Source: Trichormus sp. NMC-1 (lineage in GTDB: Bacteria; Cyanobacteriota; Cyanobacteriia; Cyanobacteriales; Nostocaceae). Taken from it: a stretch of DNA of 64,000 bases. Of the stretch, positions 34,168 through 46,807 are shown in pieces. A model generated the notes under the pieces. That model ran no database searches, was not told the DNA's origin, and saw nothing but the letters and a program-made list of their open reading frames with translations. Location of the stretch: assembly GCF_001858025.1 (NCBI RefSeq), contig NZ_LZQD01000001.1, positions 1,192,737 through 1,256,736 on the forward strand, in the 5' to 3' direction. Each line of letters begins with the position of its first letter. The stretch's first letter is position 1. Position numbers and translations under genes: made by a program.

Positions 34168-34830
34168 ATGCTAAATTGGAAAACTGGTTTTGCCTTACTG
34201 ATGGTTGTATGTTTGATAGCTACTGGAATAGTAGGATATTTTTTGGGGGGAATTGATCCAAATCTAATTCAGTTTTGGTTAAAAACGGCAGGAATATGGG
34301 CCCCTGTTATTTATATATTTATCTATGTGGTGGCAACAATTTTAATTTTGCCTTCAACAGCATTAAATCTCACTGGGGGAGCAATTTTTGGGCCTTGGAT
34401 GGGGACATTTTGGACAAGTATTGGGGCGATTATTGCCGCGATTGCCGCCTTTTTCTTTGCAAGAACAATAGGACGTGAAATGGTTTCTCAGCGACTAGCA
34501 GGACGTTGGCAGGCTATAGATGCCGAAGTCCAGCAAGGAGGAATATTTTATATGTTTGCTATTCGTCTGATGCCAATTATGCCCTATGGATTAGTAAATT
34601 TTGCAGCGGGTTTGACATCAATCAGTTTCAAAGATTACCTGATTGGTACAACTTTGGGAACAGTACCAGGAATCTTGCCCTTTGTCATGTTGGGTAGTTC
34701 CGGGTTAAAGGCTATCCGTACTGGCGATGTTTTGCCATTAGTTAGTGCTTTGGCATTGATTGGAATGCTCGTTGGCGGTTCTACTTGGTATCGTCGTCGT
34801 CGCTCTTTTCCATCTCGTAAAAAACGTTAG
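34168..34830 (+). CDS. TVP38/TMEM64 family membrane protein (VTT domain)
   Basis: A 220-residue protein with five to six helices and the VTT (SNARE-associated) domain: ILPSTALNLTGGAIFGPWMG, GAIIAAIAAFFFARTIGREM, RLMPIMPYGLVNFAAGLT and GTTLGTVPGILPFVMLGSSG. The Arg-containing re-entrant loops of DedA/VTT proteins are present. These are implicated in lipid scrambling and undecaprenyl/polyprenyl phosphate recycling, which fits its position between two glycosyltransferase genes. A basic tail, YRRRRSFPSRKKR, ends the protein. Confidence 0.88.
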   Translation: MLNWKTGFALLMVVCLIATGIVGYFLGGIDPNLIQFWLKTAGIWAPVIYIFIYVVATILILPSTALNLTGGAIFGPWMGTFWTSIGAIIAAIAAFFFARTIGREMVSQRLAGRWQAIDAEVQQGGIFYMFAIRLMPIMPYGLVNFAAGLTSISFKDYLIGTTLGTVPGILPFVMLGSSGLKAIRTGDVLPLVSALALIGMLVGGSTWYRRRRSFPSRKKR

Positions 34831-34840
34831 TTAATATATA

Positions 34841-35833
34841 ATGTATAGCTCAAGTATGCTACCTAAATATTCTTTTCTCGTCCCGATCTACAACGAAGAA
34901 GAAAACATTTACGAAATGTATCGTCGCATTTCCCTGGTGATGGATCAGATGGATAGTTCAGTAGAATTATGTTTGATTAATGATGGTAGCCGCGATCGCT
35001 CTCTACAAATGATGCGCGAATTACACCAAAAAGATCCGCGTGTAGTTTACTTGAGTCTGGCACGGAATTTTGGCCATCAAATTGCTGTAACAGCAGGTTT
35101 AAATTTTGTTCGTGGACAGGTAGTTGTCATCTTAGATGCCGATTTACAAGATCCACCAGAGTTGATTCCGGAAATGGTAGAACTATGGCAGCAGGGATAT
35201 CAAATTATCTACGCTCAACGGACAAAACGCCGACAAGAAGGTTGGTTTAAACGCTTTACGGCTTATACTTTTTATCGTCTTTTGAAAAGTCTTGCAGATG
35301 TGGATATTCCTACCGATACCGGAGATTTTTGCCTATTAGATCGCAAAGTTGTCGATATACTCAATGCTATGCCAGAAAGAAACCGCTACATTCGGGGATT
35401 ACGATCATGGGTAGGTTTCAATCAAACAGCTATCCGTTTTGAAAGAGATCCCCGTTTTGCAGGTGATGTTAAATATACATTTCGCAAATCCTTAGCACTG
35501 GCAATTAACGGGTTAGTTTCTTTCTCCAAAGTACCGCTGCGGCTCTCGACTTATTTAGGATTGTTCGCTGCTCTGGTTTCACTATTTATGTGTCTTCTGG
35601 TTTTGTACTGGCGAATTTTTATCCCCCATTCCCCTTTGACTGGAGTCACTATTATCCTGATAGCGATCTTCTTCTTAGGTGCAGTGCAACTAATTAGTAT
35701 TGGGATCTTAGGTGAGTATATCGGGCGTATTTATGAAGAAGTTAAACAAAGACCTCTTTATACGCTCTCAGAAGTAGCAGGTTTTAATGATCAACATCAG
35801 GAGACTCAACAACAGGTGAGTGTCGCAGAATAA
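34841..35833 (+). CDS. Polyprenyl-phosphate glycosyltransferase (GT2, GtrB/DPM-like)
   Basis: A 330-residue GT2 enzyme that loads a sugar onto a polyprenyl phosphate. Seen: [38 protein letters not shown] (first Asp), [18 protein letters not shown] (DxD), [16 protein letters not shown] and [15 protein letters not shown]. Two C-terminal helices ([40 protein letters not shown]) anchor it. It is the last gene of the three-gene set, 10 bp after the TVP38-type gene. A start at ATG 34841 or 34856 is possible. Its product probably feeds the adjacent GT-C enzymes. Confidence 0.9.
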   Translation: MYSSSMLPKYSFLVPIYNEEENIYEMYRRISLVMDQMDSSVELCLINDGSRDRSLQMMRELHQKDPRVVYLSLARNFGHQIAVTAGLNFVRGQVVVILDADLQDPPELIPEMVELWQQGYQIIYAQRTKRRQEGWFKRFTAYTFYRLLKSLADVDIPTDTGDFCLLDRKVVDILNAMPERNRYIRGLRSWVGFNQTAIRFERDPRFAGDVKYTFRKSLALAINGLVSFSKVPLRLSTYLGLFAALVSLFMCLLVLYWRIFIPHSPLTGVTIILIAIFFLGAVQLISIGILGEYIGRIYEEVKQRPLYTLSEVAGFNDQHQETQQQVSVAE

Positions 35834-35848
35834 GAATTACCTTATTCT

Positions 35849-36973
35849 TCAAATTTGTTTTCCAGAACGCCAACGCCTAATTAAAACAAGTATTCGAGAA
35901 AAGAAAAGTTTCAAAAAAGCGCTTCGACTGTGCCAATCACTGTATTTACCTAATAAATACCACAGACCTGATGGAGAAAGCCATAAACCTTGAACACTTT
36001 CTAAGTGTCTGGCTACCTCAACTCCATCAAAATAATCTGCTAGAGGCTTGATCAATTCCAAACTAGAAGGTAATGTATTCGGACAGGCAGATCGGTCGCT
36101 ATGGGCATTTGCCCAACTAGGTTCTGTACCTGTATTGTATGTTTTAGCTTCGGGATGTCCGAATCCGATATTATGTACCAAAGATACCATTGGTGTTATA
36201 TGTATATATCCCTGATGTAAAGCCGCTAAAGTTAGGGTAATCACCCAATCTTGTTTGTTTTCTGTTTCTATATAAAATTGATTAGTAATTGTATATTTTG
36301 TTTGTTTGGTTGCAGGAATCTGATAGAAATGACCGAAAGGGTTATAACCTTGGGGATGATTAGCAAGATTTAAATTTTGCCAACGATCTGCCCATGTTGC
36401 TAAACCCAAAGCAAATACTCGTCTTGATACCATAAAATCTGCTGTGATCATTTCCCGTATTTCACTGGGAAAATTGGCGTAGGCTGTGATTGAAAATACT
36501 TGAGGACAGTGACGATAAGCTTCTAATAGCCGACACATCCTATCGTAAAAATAAGGATTGGGAATAGTATCGTCTTCTAAGTAAATAATAGCAGGATAAT
36601 AGGATAAAGCCTCTGTGATTGCATAGATAGCGTGTGCATCACAACCTAAATTATGTTGCTGGTTAATAATTTTAACAGGAATAGTCTGAGAAAATTCGGT
36701 TAATAATGTCATGCACTCTGCAATGAGAGGCTGATCTTTTTCATTGCGTGGTCCATCAATAAAAGCCAAAATCTGCGATGGACGCAAAGTTTGTTGAGCT
36801 ATAGCTGGAAGAAATTGTTCGAGAAGATCGGGACGGGTAAAGGCGAGGAGAACAATGGGTGGTAATTGCTGAGGCAGTGATATTTCTTCTAATAAAACTG
36901 GCAGTTTTTGGTCTTGGTTGATGCTAGAAATTACATTCTTATTTTTATTATTAATTTCATCTATATTCATCAT
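35849..36973 (-). CDS. GT2-like glycosyltransferase
   Basis: A 374-residue soluble transferase. An N-terminal GT-A domain with PPIVLLAFTRPDLLEQFLPA, LAFIDGPRNEKDQPLI, INQQHNLGCDAHAIYAI and the metal-binding IIYLEDDTIPNPYFYDRMC (EDD as DxD). The middle contains RRVFALGLATWADRWQNLN and GFGHPEAKTYNTGTEPSW. It lacks membrane segments. It belongs to a group common in polysaccharide clusters; donor and acceptor unknown. It is convergent with the GtrB-like gene and separated from it by 15 bp. Confidence 0.82.
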   Translation of the reverse strand: MMNIDEINNKNKNVISSINQDQKLPVLLEEISLPQQLPPIVLLAFTRPDLLEQFLPAIAQQTLRPSQILAFIDGPRNEKDQPLIAECMTLLTEFSQTIPVKIINQQHNLGCDAHAIYAITEALSYYPAIIYLEDDTIPNPYFYDRMCRLLEAYRHCPQVFSITAYANFPSEIREMITADFMVSRRVFALGLATWADRWQNLNLANHPQGYNPFGHFYQIPATKQTKYTITNQFYIETENKQDWVITLTLAALHQGYIHITPMVSLVHNIGFGHPEAKTYNTGTEPSWANAHSDRSACPNTLPSSLELIKPLADYFDGVEVARHLESVQGLWLSPSGLWYLLGKYSDWHSRSAFLKLFFSRILVLIRRWRSGKQI

Positions 36974-37306
36974 TTTCAGGGTGTTATTTTAATTAATGTT
37001 TATTTTGGTAATAATTATGTCTAAAAAATACCTCAGCAGACAAGAAAAACCTTTCCAGAAAAGCTGGTTTTAAAATCGGAGAATAGTGCTTACTATATGT
37101 AACAAATATATCACCAAACCAGTTCTTTGTCTAGATATGGCAAACCCAAGAAAAAATGGGTGTTGCGAAACTTAAGTATAAAATTTTATTGCTATAGTTA
37201 ATTATTAAAGCTCTTCCCTTTGCTGCGATCGCATCTTGAAACCCTGAAACCACTTTGATGTCATAGCCTCCACTACTTTTTCCCCAAACCCTTGTTGTTG
37301 CTCTGC
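36974..37306. other. Intergenic region without recognised features
   Basis: 333 bp, A/T-rich, with one HIP1 site (GCGATCGC near 37225). I see no gene, terminator or repeat. The promoter of the glycosyltransferase gene should lie at its left end. Confidence 0.5.
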
Positions 37307-39031
37307 TTATTCTTGAACTGTCAAGGGTAGACGAATAGTAAAAGTAGAACCAACACCAAGCTGACTCTTGACAATAATTTCACCCCCCATCATCTGGCAA
37401 AAATGACGGCTAATTGCTAATCCTAAGCCAGTACCACCATATTTTTTCGTAGTTGAGGTATCCCCTTGTATGAAGGGTTGAAACAACTGCTGCTCTTGAC
37501 TGGGTGACAGTCCAATACCTGTATCAGTGACAGTAAAACTAATCACATTTAAAGAAGTTTCTGTCAGCAGGTTTGTTTTTTCATTCTTAACCGTCAGTGT
37601 GACTTTACCGTTAGTTGTAAACTTGGCAGCATTACTGAGTAAGTTTAATAATACCTGTCGCATCCTTGTCTGATCAGCGTACATCATCCCTAGTGGTTCA
37701 TCGCAATCGATGACTAAAGTGTTACCATTTTTTTCGATAGCTGGTTTAACTGTGTGAACAACGTTGTGAATCAAAGTTATGATTTCAAATGTCTCTGGGT
37801 AAAGAGTCATTTTCCCCGCTTCAATTTTTGACAAGTCGAGGATATCGTTAATTAATTCTAGTAAATGTCTCCCAGCCGAATTAATAGTTTCTAAATCAGC
37901 GATAAAGTCTGGAGATACACCAAGATCATCAGCGTCATCTTGTAACAATTGACTTAAACCAATAACTGCATTGAGCGGTGTACGTAACTCATGGCTGACA
38001 TTTGCCAGAAATTGGCTTTTGGCTTTACTTGCAGCTTCCGCTAATTCTTTTGCTTGTTCTAGTTGTTTGGTTCGCTCAGATACTCTCTCAATTAAGCGAT
38101 TTAGAGATTTAGCAAGTAAGCCAATTTCATCATCAGTGGTGATAGGAGCGCGTAAATCAAAATTAGATTTTCTAGCCACCTGTTCAGCTACTTGAGTTAC
38201 AGTAATTACAGGTTCTGCGATCGCTCGACTAGTACGCCATGCCACAACAGCAGCTATAGCCACTGATACCAGCATACTGACGATAACAATTAATCTCTCC
38301 ACAAATCTCGCTTGCTCTACATCTCTCTGTCGCTCCTGCGCTTGCATTTGAGCAGTGCCGAGAATATTAGTCAATTTTTCTGACAAACTCTCTAGCTGCA
38401 TGGCTGTTTCACCACGCATAATTTTCAGTAACTGCTCTCGCGCTGAGGTAACTTGTTGTGGCTTTCCCTCTTGAGCGTCAAGTTGCTGCAAAACAACATC
38501 AATTTGATTAATATAGGATTTTAAATTAATTGAGTAATCCTGCAATAAATTCTCTAAAGTTGCACTGGTTGCGGCTAATGTCTGAGGCTTACTGTTTATA
38601 TAGCCGGCAATGTTTTGCTCTAATTTCTGAGCTTGAGAAACAGAATAGAGAAATGCAGCTTTTTTCTTACGTAGTTTTTGTGTATCTTCCAACACAGCTA
38701 CTAAGCTAGAGCTATGCAATTGCGCCCCAACTACCGCATTTTTATAATTATTTAGTAATTGTCCTTGCTCATTGGCTTGATTAAATTGTCTGACTTCTCT
38801 TCCCCGATAATAATTGGCCAGTACCAATCCCGTCAGGGAGCCAAAAAAGCCAATACCAATAGCCACAAAGTATCCATAACCAATTTTTTGATGGATGCGC
38901 CAAGAACTGGCTTTGAGTTTCCCACGGGAGGGAAATTCTATAGTCGGTAATTCATCTGTTTTTGGCTCTTCAGTTGACACTTTTTTGCTTTGTAAACTTT
39001 TGTCCACAAGGGTGGGCTTTTGATCTGGCAT
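37307..39031 (-). CDS. Sensor histidine kinase with HAMP domain
   Basis: A 574-residue membrane kinase. A helix at about 48-70 ([20 protein letters not shown]), a ~170-residue periplasmic helical-bundle sensor, a second helix ([19 protein letters not shown]), a HAMP domain ([19 protein letters not shown]), a short coiled coil and the kinase core with H-box [12 protein letters not shown]-box [11 protein letters not shown]1 [10 protein letters not shown] and G2 [10 protein letters not shown]. It has no C-terminal receiver although the core resembles hybrid kinases. No regulator is adjacent. Start ATG 39031 ([12 protein letters not shown]) was chosen; a GTG 22 codons upstream is also open. Confidence 0.9.
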   Translation of the reverse strand: MPDQKPTLVDKSLQSKKVSTEEPKTDELPTIEFPSRGKLKASSWRIHQKIGYGYFVAIGIGFFGSLTGLVLANYYRGREVRQFNQANEQGQLLNNYKNAVVGAQLHSSSLVAVLEDTQKLRKKKAAFLYSVSQAQKLEQNIAGYINSKPQTLAATSATLENLLQDYSINLKSYINQIDVVLQQLDAQEGKPQQVTSAREQLLKIMRGETAMQLESLSEKLTNILGTAQMQAQERQRDVEQARFVERLIVIVSMLVSVAIAAVVAWRTSRAIAEPVITVTQVAEQVARKSNFDLRAPITTDDEIGLLAKSLNRLIERVSERTKQLEQAKELAEAASKAKSQFLANVSHELRTPLNAVIGLSQLLQDDADDLGVSPDFIADLETINSAGRHLLELINDILDLSKIEAGKMTLYPETFEIITLIHNVVHTVKPAIEKNGNTLVIDCDEPLGMMYADQTRMRQVLLNLLSNAAKFTTNGKVTLTVKNEKTNLLTETSLNVISFTVTDTGIGLSPSQEQQLFQPFIQGDTSTTKKYGGTGLGLAISRHFCQMMGGEIIVKSQLGVGSTFTIRLPLTVQE

Positions 39032-39929
39032 CCTTGCAATCTCTTTACTCACATCTTCTTGCACTATTATCAATAAAGTAGAGTGAGCATTACTCACCTT
39101 ACGAAATTATCAGGTTTTTGGGTGGGAATTTTAGCAATAAGATGATGGTGCAAGATCAGAGTTAATCAATCCAAAAATCTCACCAATCAAGTCTAGCCTT
39201 TATCATCATTGCTAATCTCAAGAAGATTAACTTTATTTTCTTTGATAACAGGACTAAATCATTTGTCTATCTTATATAGTATAGGCTTATACTGGAAATT
39301 TACTTAGGGGGAATTGATCGAGGGGTTGCCGAATCGCTTAATTGTCATACTCTACTCATACAACTCATACACAGAAAGACTTTCAACTTTGTTAAGAGTT
39401 TCCTACTATGGTGTTGAACAAATTTTTTTAGCTAAAATGCATTAAATATCATAAAAGTGACTTTATGTCTAGTCTCTATGAACAGACAATCAAATTGTTA
39501 CATATTAGTATCAATATGAAAAAGTTAATTGACGAATGCGGCTGAAGATAGCTTTAATATCAGATAAAATCAGCGTTTAGACTGGTATGAGTGAGAGGTA
39601 GACTGATTTTTGCATGATTTATGCTTCGATGAGCAAATTACATGACATGGGATCATCACAACCTGAGAATTCCAGTTAATTTACAAAACCAAACTCAGAA
39701 ATCTGATGTTAATACATCCTGTTACCTTTTGACTTCTATCCTCATACTGGCTTTCTACCCTGTAGTTGATGCAGTGGAGGTAATGGGGCAATTATGGTTA
39801 TGGGATACTAAAATCCCTTTGTAAGCTCAACCCAATCATGCTGATGCTAGGATCAATTACCTACTCAACAACCTTATGGTTGGAATTGTGCGGATAAAAA
39901 ACTCAACTGTCAAAATTATGGAAGTGAAA
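39032..39929. other. Long intergenic region between kinase and CAAD genes
   Basis: About 900 bp, A/T-rich, upstream of two divergent genes. A 60-codon open frame at 39642-39824 has no recognised domain, and I do not call it a gene. No terminator, repeat array or tRNA is seen. It presumably holds both promoters. Confidence 0.5.
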
Positions 39930-40367
39930 ATGCAAGAACCGGAATACACAGAAACCAAGCCAAAAGAAACAACAATCCCAGATATCAACAGCCAAACAGG
40001 AAGTATTACCAAACTACAGCCCCCTGTACAGTCTCAAGAGCAATGGCTGAAATATGGACAACAAGTTTCTGGCTTTTTAGGCACATTACCTGACTATATA
40101 GGCAATTTCTTTAATCAATACAAGCAGCCTGTAGTTACGCTGGGATTATTGATCACGACAATTGTGGCAGTTAAGGTACTATTGGCTGTTCTAGATTCTC
40201 TCAATGATATTCCTTTGGTAGCACCTACCTTTGAGTTGATTGGTATTGGTTATTCTGCCTGGTTTGTATATCGCTATTTACTCAAAGCTTCAACTCGGCA
40301 AGAGTTAACTAGTGAAATTACTACTCTCAAATCACAAGTTGTTGGCCAAGAAACTTCAGAATCTTAA
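39930..40367 (+). CDS. CAAD-domain thylakoid membrane protein (CURT1-like)
   Basis: A 145-residue protein with the CAAD domain: an amphipathic segment EQWLKYGQQVSGFLGTLPDY, helix VVTLGLLITTIVAVKVLLAV, loop DSLNDIPLVAPTFELIGIGY and second helix SAWFVYRYLLKAS, then a coiled tail. CAAD was first seen appended to aminoacyl-tRNA synthetases of cyanobacteria and is related to plant CURT1 thylakoid-curvature proteins. The N-terminal ~40 residues are disordered. The start ATG 39930 has GGAAG at 7 nt; ATGs at 39876 and 39918 are in frame. The stop is followed by a bidirectional terminator shared with hom. Confidence 0.88.
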   Translation: MQEPEYTETKPKETTIPDINSQTGSITKLQPPVQSQEQWLKYGQQVSGFLGTLPDYIGNFFNQYKQPVVTLGLLITTIVAVKVLLAVLDSLNDIPLVAPTFELIGIGYSAWFVYRYLLKASTRQELTSEITTLKSQVVGQETSES

Positions 40368-40407
40368 CCAATTCCCAATTCAAAATTGCACTGTATTTTG
40401 AATTTTT

Positions 40408-40430
40408 AAAACCCCCGCAAGGGGGTTGAT
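40408..40430. terminator. Bidirectional terminator between CAAD gene and hom
   Basis: AACCCCCGCAAGGGGGTT (40410-40427), a 7-bp G/C stem with a four-base loop. The minus-strand side continues TTTTAAAAATT, fitting termination of hom; the plus side continues GATTATATT, weaker. Confidence 0.75.
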
Positions 40431-40434
40431 TATA

Positions 40435-41724
40435 TTACAGCACTCTTAAGATGCTAGGAATACTATCTATTGCTTCCAGAGCTTGAATTTCAGCTAAAGC
40501 TTGCCTAAAGTCTCCTTCTTTGACATCGTGGGTAACAACCACAATCTCTGCGAGTTGTTCCTGAAAACCAGTTTGGACAACTGACTCTAAGCTTACGCCA
40601 TATTTACCAAAGCAAGTACCTAATTTACCAATCACACTTGGTTGGTCTTTTGTTAAGAATCGAGCATAAAATCGAGTTACAAGTTCAGAAATTGGCGTAA
40701 TTTGCAGGTAATTTTCATGTCTACAGGCTAACAGGGGATTGGATTTGGGGGTATTAGTTTTCAGCGTGGCGACCAGATTCAAGATATCAGAACAGACAGC
40801 ACTAGCTGTAGCACCTGCACCTGCACCCGGCCCAAAAAACATCACCTGGCCAATAGGTTCTCCTTCGACGAGAATGGCGTTATAAACACCGTTAATACTA
40901 GCTAAAGGATGAGTTTGCGGCACTAGGGTAGGATGAACTCTGACTGATAGCTGAGAGTTATCACTAGTTTGATGTTTGGCAATTGCTAATAATTTAATCA
41001 CAAATCCCAATTTGGCAGCGTAGCTAATATCTGTCTTGCTGACTTGACGGATTCCTTCACAATAAACATCTTGTAAGTTGATGCGGCCATCAAAGCCTAA
41101 AGATGCCAAGATAGCAATTTTATCTGCGGCATCTAAGCCATCAATATCAGCTGTGGGGTCAGCTTCAGCATAACCCAAGCGTTGAGCATCAGCTAAAACA
41201 TCATTAAAGTCGCTACCCTCTGTTTGCATCCTGGTGAGGATGTAGTTAGTTGTGCCGTTGACAATACCAGTGATACCATGAATGCGGTTGACACTTAAAG
41301 ATTGCTTGAGCGGTTGAATTACGGGAATACCTCCACCAACGGCGGCTTCTAGCATCACATATACCCCAGCTTTATTGGCTGCGGTAAATATTTCTGCGCC
41401 AAAACGGGAGATTGCGGCTTTATTGGCTGTGACTACGTGCTTACCATTTTTAATAGCGGTGAGGATAAGTGTTCTTGCTGGTTCCAATCCCCCCATAACT
41501 TCAACAATTATATCTATGTCTGGATCATTGACAATTGCTTCTAAATCAGTTGTTAATACTCCTGTAGACAATTGTACTTGACGGGGTTGATCAAGCGATC
41601 GCACTCCCACCCGATATACTTCAATCTCTTTTAATAGTGGGTGACGACCTGCTGTATCTTGCAACAGTTGTACAGTACCCGTTCCCACAGTCCCTAAACC
41701 TAATATTCCTAGTTTTACACCCAC
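40435..41724 (-). CDS. hom: Homoserine dehydrogenase
   Basis: Reduces aspartate semialdehyde to homoserine in threonine/methionine synthesis. 429 residues with a Rossmann motif GILGLGTVGTGTVQLL at the N-terminus, substrate-site stretch ANKAAISRFGAEIFTAANKA, GIVNGTTNYILTRMQTEG and the conserved RLGYAEADPTADIDGLDAAD. A C-terminal ACT domain (residues ~355-429: VIGKLGTCFGKYGVSLESVV) gives feedback control. The start is a GTG giving VGVKLGILG, the family N-terminus; the open frame continues 17 codons upstream but without homology. A terminator follows its stop. Confidence 0.95.
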   Translation of the reverse strand: MGVKLGILGLGTVGTGTVQLLQDTAGRHPLLKEIEVYRVGVRSLDQPRQVQLSTGVLTTDLEAIVNDPDIDIIVEVMGGLEPARTLILTAIKNGKHVVTANKAAISRFGAEIFTAANKAGVYVMLEAAVGGGIPVIQPLKQSLSVNRIHGITGIVNGTTNYILTRMQTEGSDFNDVLADAQRLGYAEADPTADIDGLDAADKIAILASLGFDGRINLQDVYCEGIRQVSKTDISYAAKLGFVIKLLAIAKHQTSDNSQLSVRVHPTLVPQTHPLASINGVYNAILVEGEPIGQVMFFGPGAGAGATASAVCSDILNLVATLKTNTPKSNPLLACRHENYLQITPISELVTRFYARFLTKDQPSVIGKLGTCFGKYGVSLESVVQTGFQEQLAEIVVVTHDVKEGDFRQALAEIQALEAIDSIPSILRVL

Positions 41725-41810
41725 AGATTTTGCACCCAAACTATATATACAAAACAATTGTAGGCGGGGCATCACCCTACCTACAAACTTAGAGTTTAAA
41801 ACTCGGAACT

Positions 41811-41840
41811 AATGACCAATGACCAATGACCAATGACCAA
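41811..41840. repeat. Short ATGACCA heptamer array
   Basis: Four copies of ATGACCA between the hom start and the petH stop; the same heptamer class as the GGTCATT repeat at 9890. Confidence 0.9.
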
Positions 41841-41841
41841 A

Positions 41842-44019
<2,178 letters not shown>

Positions 44020-45024
44020 ATGACAAGTAAGCCGGAACGCGTGGTACTGATAGGAGTAGCAGGAGACTCCGGGTGCGGTAAATCTACGTTTTTGCGTCGG
44101 TTGATCGATTTATTTGGTGAAGATTTCATGACAGTTATCTGTTTGGATGACTATCATTGCCTGGATCGTAAACAACGCAAAGAAACGGGGATAACTGCAC
44201 TTGACCCCAGGGCGAACAATTTTGACCTCATGTATGAGCAAATAAAAGCGCTCAAAGAAGGTCAAGCGATTGAGAAGCCGATTTACAACCACGAAACCGG
44301 CATGATCGATCCTCCAGAATTGATTTCGCCAAACCACATCATAGTAGTTGAGGGGTTACATCCTCTATATGATGAGCGCGTCCGATCGCTGCTCGACTTC
44401 AGCGTCTATTTTGACATCAGCGATGAAGTGAAAATTGCCTGGAAGATTCAACGCGATATGGCAGAACGAGGCCATCGCTACGAAGATGTTCTCGCACAAA
44501 TTAACTCTCGTAAACCGGACTTTGAAAAGTTTATCGAACCACAAAGAGAATTTGCCGATGTGGTTTTGCAAGTACTGCCGACAAACTTGATCAAAAACGA
44601 CACCGAGCGGAAAGTTTTACGAGTACGGATGCTGCAACGGGAAGGTAAGGAAGGCTTTGAGCCAACCTATCTGTTTGATCAAGGTTCAACAATTCAGTGG
44701 ACTCCCTGCGGACGAAAACTGACTTGTTCTTACCCTGGAATGCAACTATACTACGGTTCTGATGTTTACTACGGCCGTTATGTATCTGTGTTAGAAGTAG
44801 ACGGTCAATTTGACAATTTAGAAGAAGTAATTTACATCGAAACTCATTTGAGCAATACATCCACCACATACCAAGGTGAGATGACGCACTTGTTACTCCA
44901 ACACCGCGAATATCCTGGTTCCAACAACGGTACTGGTTTGTTCCAAGTGCTGACAGGTTTGAAAATGCGTGCTGCTTATGAGCGATTGACAGCTAAACCA
45001 GCAAAGTTAGCGGTTCAAGTCTAA
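44020..45024 (+). CDS. prk: Phosphoribulokinase
   Basis: Calvin-cycle enzyme that phosphorylates ribulose-5-phosphate to RuBP in the cytosol. The 334-residue protein has the P-loop GDSGCGKSTFLRRL (residues 15-28) with Cys19, and Cys41 in VICLDDYHC; these form the redox-regulated pair in photosynthetic PRK. A C-terminal Cys pair lies in TPCGRKLTCSYPG, as in cyanobacterial/plant enzymes that bind GAPDH via CP12. Other motifs: EGLHPLYDERVRSLLD and KPDFEKFIEPQREFADVV. GAGGAG precedes the ATG by six bases. A strong terminator follows 22 bp after the stop. Confidence 0.98.
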   Translation: MTSKPERVVLIGVAGDSGCGKSTFLRRLIDLFGEDFMTVICLDDYHCLDRKQRKETGITALDPRANNFDLMYEQIKALKEGQAIEKPIYNHETGMIDPPELISPNHIIVVEGLHPLYDERVRSLLDFSVYFDISDEVKIAWKIQRDMAERGHRYEDVLAQINSRKPDFEKFIEPQREFADVVLQVLPTNLIKNDTERKVLRVRMLQREGKEGFEPTYLFDQGSTIQWTPCGRKLTCSYPGMQLYYGSDVYYGRYVSVLEVDGQFDNLEEVIYIETHLSNTSTTYQGEMTHLLLQHREYPGSNNGTGLFQVLTGLKMRAAYERLTAKPAKLAVQV

Positions 45025-45044
45025 AGCAAGCTGTGTTTGTGAAT

Positions 45045-45082
45045 ACAAAAGGGGGACATCTATGGGTGTACCCCCTTTTTTT
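45045..45082 (+). terminator. Intrinsic terminator of prk
   Basis: AAAAGGGGG-AC...GTACCCCC followed by seven T residues: a G/C-rich stem with loop ACATCTATGGGTGT-like, directly downstream of prk. The arm and T-run are textbook. Confidence 0.93.
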
Positions 45083-45305
45083 GCGTAACCTCATATCGTG
45101 TTGGGTTAAAGACTTATAATTAGGAAATCGCGCGGAAAGTTTTTTTGACAAGTAATTAAGCGAAAACGATAGCATGAGTTTGCAGAGGAACAGCGCAGTT
45201 TTATCAGTAAGTGTGTAAATATTGTTATTATTTCATAAATTACTAACTGAACTAAAATACTCTTTCTTTAGTCAGTAAGCAAAATTAGTCAAGGAGGAAT
45301 TTCCT

Positions 45306-46580
45306 TTGTCTCGACGCTATCTATTTACCTCCGAGTCAGTCACCGAAGGCCATCCAGATAAAATCTGTGATCAAATTTCGGATACTATTCTTGACTCTTT
45401 ACTCACACAAGACCCCTGTAGCCGGGTTGCGGCTGAAGTAGTTGTTAATACAGGCTTAGTACTAATTACTGGAGAAATTACTACCAAAGCCAATGTCAAT
45501 TTTGTGAATTTAGCCCGGAAGAAGATTGCGGAAATTGGCTACACTGATGCAGTCAACGGCTTTTCTGCTAATAGCGCCAGTGTCTTGGTAGCTTTAGATG
45601 AACAGTCTCCTGATATTGCTCAAGGTGTAAATACTGCTCAAGAAACCCGCACTGAGGATAGTGAAGAACTATTCGATAAAATCGGCGCTGGTGATCAAGG
45701 TATCATGTTTGGTTTTGCTTGCAACGAAACACCAGAATTGATGCCCTTGCCTATTAGTTTAGCTCACCGCATTGCCCGGAGATTGGCAGCAGTGAGAAAA
45801 ACAGGTGATTTACCATACCTGCGTCCTGACGGAAAAACCCAAGTTACCGTAGTCTATGAAGATGGACGACCTGTAGGTATAGACACAATCTTGATTTCTA
45901 CCCAGCATACACCTAATATTGGGGATATTACGGATGAGGCAGGGGTACAAGCCAAGATTAAAGAAGACTTGTGGTCAGCAGTTGTGGAACCTGTGTTTGG
46001 TGATATTGACGTTAAGCCAGATCAGGATACACGTTTTCTAGTTAACCCTACAGGTAAATTTGTCATAGGTGGACCTCAAGGTGATTCTGGTCTGACTGGA
46101 CGAAAAATCATTGTCGATACCTATGGTGGTTATTCACGACATGGTGGTGGTGCTTTTTCTGGTAAAGATCCCACAAAGGTAGACCGTTCGGCTGCTTATG
46201 CTGCTCGCTATGCGGCGAAAAATATTGTGGCTGCTGGGTTAGCAGAAAAATGTGAAGTCCAGTTAAGTTACGCCATTGGTGTAGCGCGACCGGTCAGCAT
46301 TTTTGTGGATACCTTTGGTACGGGTAAAGTGGATGATGACATCTTGTTGGAATTAGTCAAAGAGTACTTTGAACTGCGTCCAGCGGGAATTATTCATGCT
46401 TTCAATTTACGCAACTTACCAAGTGAAAGAGGCGGACGTTTTTATCAGGACATCGCAGCTTACGGTCACTTGGGACGTAGTGATTTAGATTTACCTTGGG
46501 AACGTACTGACAAGGTGGATTTATTGAAGCAAGCCGCTAATAAGTTACTTTCCGAAGTTGTTGCTCAGGCGTTGATTTAA
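45306..46580 (+). CDS. metK: S-adenosylmethionine synthetase
   Basis: Makes AdoMet from methionine and ATP. 424 residues, with the three repeated subdomains and signature motifs [20 protein letters not shown] (residues 8-27), the second signature [12 protein letters not shown] and [19 protein letters not shown] near the C-terminal half. The start is TTG, with AGGAGG ten bases upstream (45291-45296), which decides it over any later ATG; the resulting [12 protein letters not shown] is the conserved cyanobacterial start. It sits in a single-gene unit with a strong terminator. Confidence 0.97.
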   Translation: MSRRYLFTSESVTEGHPDKICDQISDTILDSLLTQDPCSRVAAEVVVNTGLVLITGEITTKANVNFVNLARKKIAEIGYTDAVNGFSANSASVLVALDEQSPDIAQGVNTAQETRTEDSEELFDKIGAGDQGIMFGFACNETPELMPLPISLAHRIARRLAAVRKTGDLPYLRPDGKTQVTVVYEDGRPVGIDTILISTQHTPNIGDITDEAGVQAKIKEDLWSAVVEPVFGDIDVKPDQDTRFLVNPTGKFVIGGPQGDSGLTGRKIIVDTYGGYSRHGGGAFSGKDPTKVDRSAAYAARYAAKNIVAAGLAEKCEVQLSYAIGVARPVSIFVDTFGTGKVDDDILLELVKEYFELRPAGIIHAFNLRNLPSERGGRFYQDIAAYGHLGRSDLDLPWERTDKVDLLKQAANKLLSEVVAQALI

Positions 46581-46647
46581 AATGTGGTGGCTTGAGGTGA
46601 TGGGTAATTTGAATCTCTGACCTCATCTTCATCACCCTTAATATTAG

Positions 46648-46687
46648 AAAACCTCTGCTTTTGTAACTATCAAGCAGAGGTTTTTTT
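46648..46687 (+). terminator. Intrinsic terminator of metK
   Basis: AAACCTCTGCTT ... AAGCAGAGGTTT, a 12-bp stem with a ~12-base loop, ending in a seven-T run; 68 bp after the metK stop. Confidence 0.93.
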
Positions 46688-46807
46688 AGTAGTGATGATT
46701 ACTGTTTTAGCAGCTAATTACCAAAAAGCAAAACTTTGAAAATATGATTGAGTTTTCAATCTGTGGCAGAATTTAAACCCTGTGATGAAACTGATAACTA
46801 TTAACTG

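Noticed and set aside
39642-39824. A 60-codon frame upstream of the CAAD gene
   Set aside because: No homology or ribosome-binding site recognised; composition is ordinary for intergenic DNA here.
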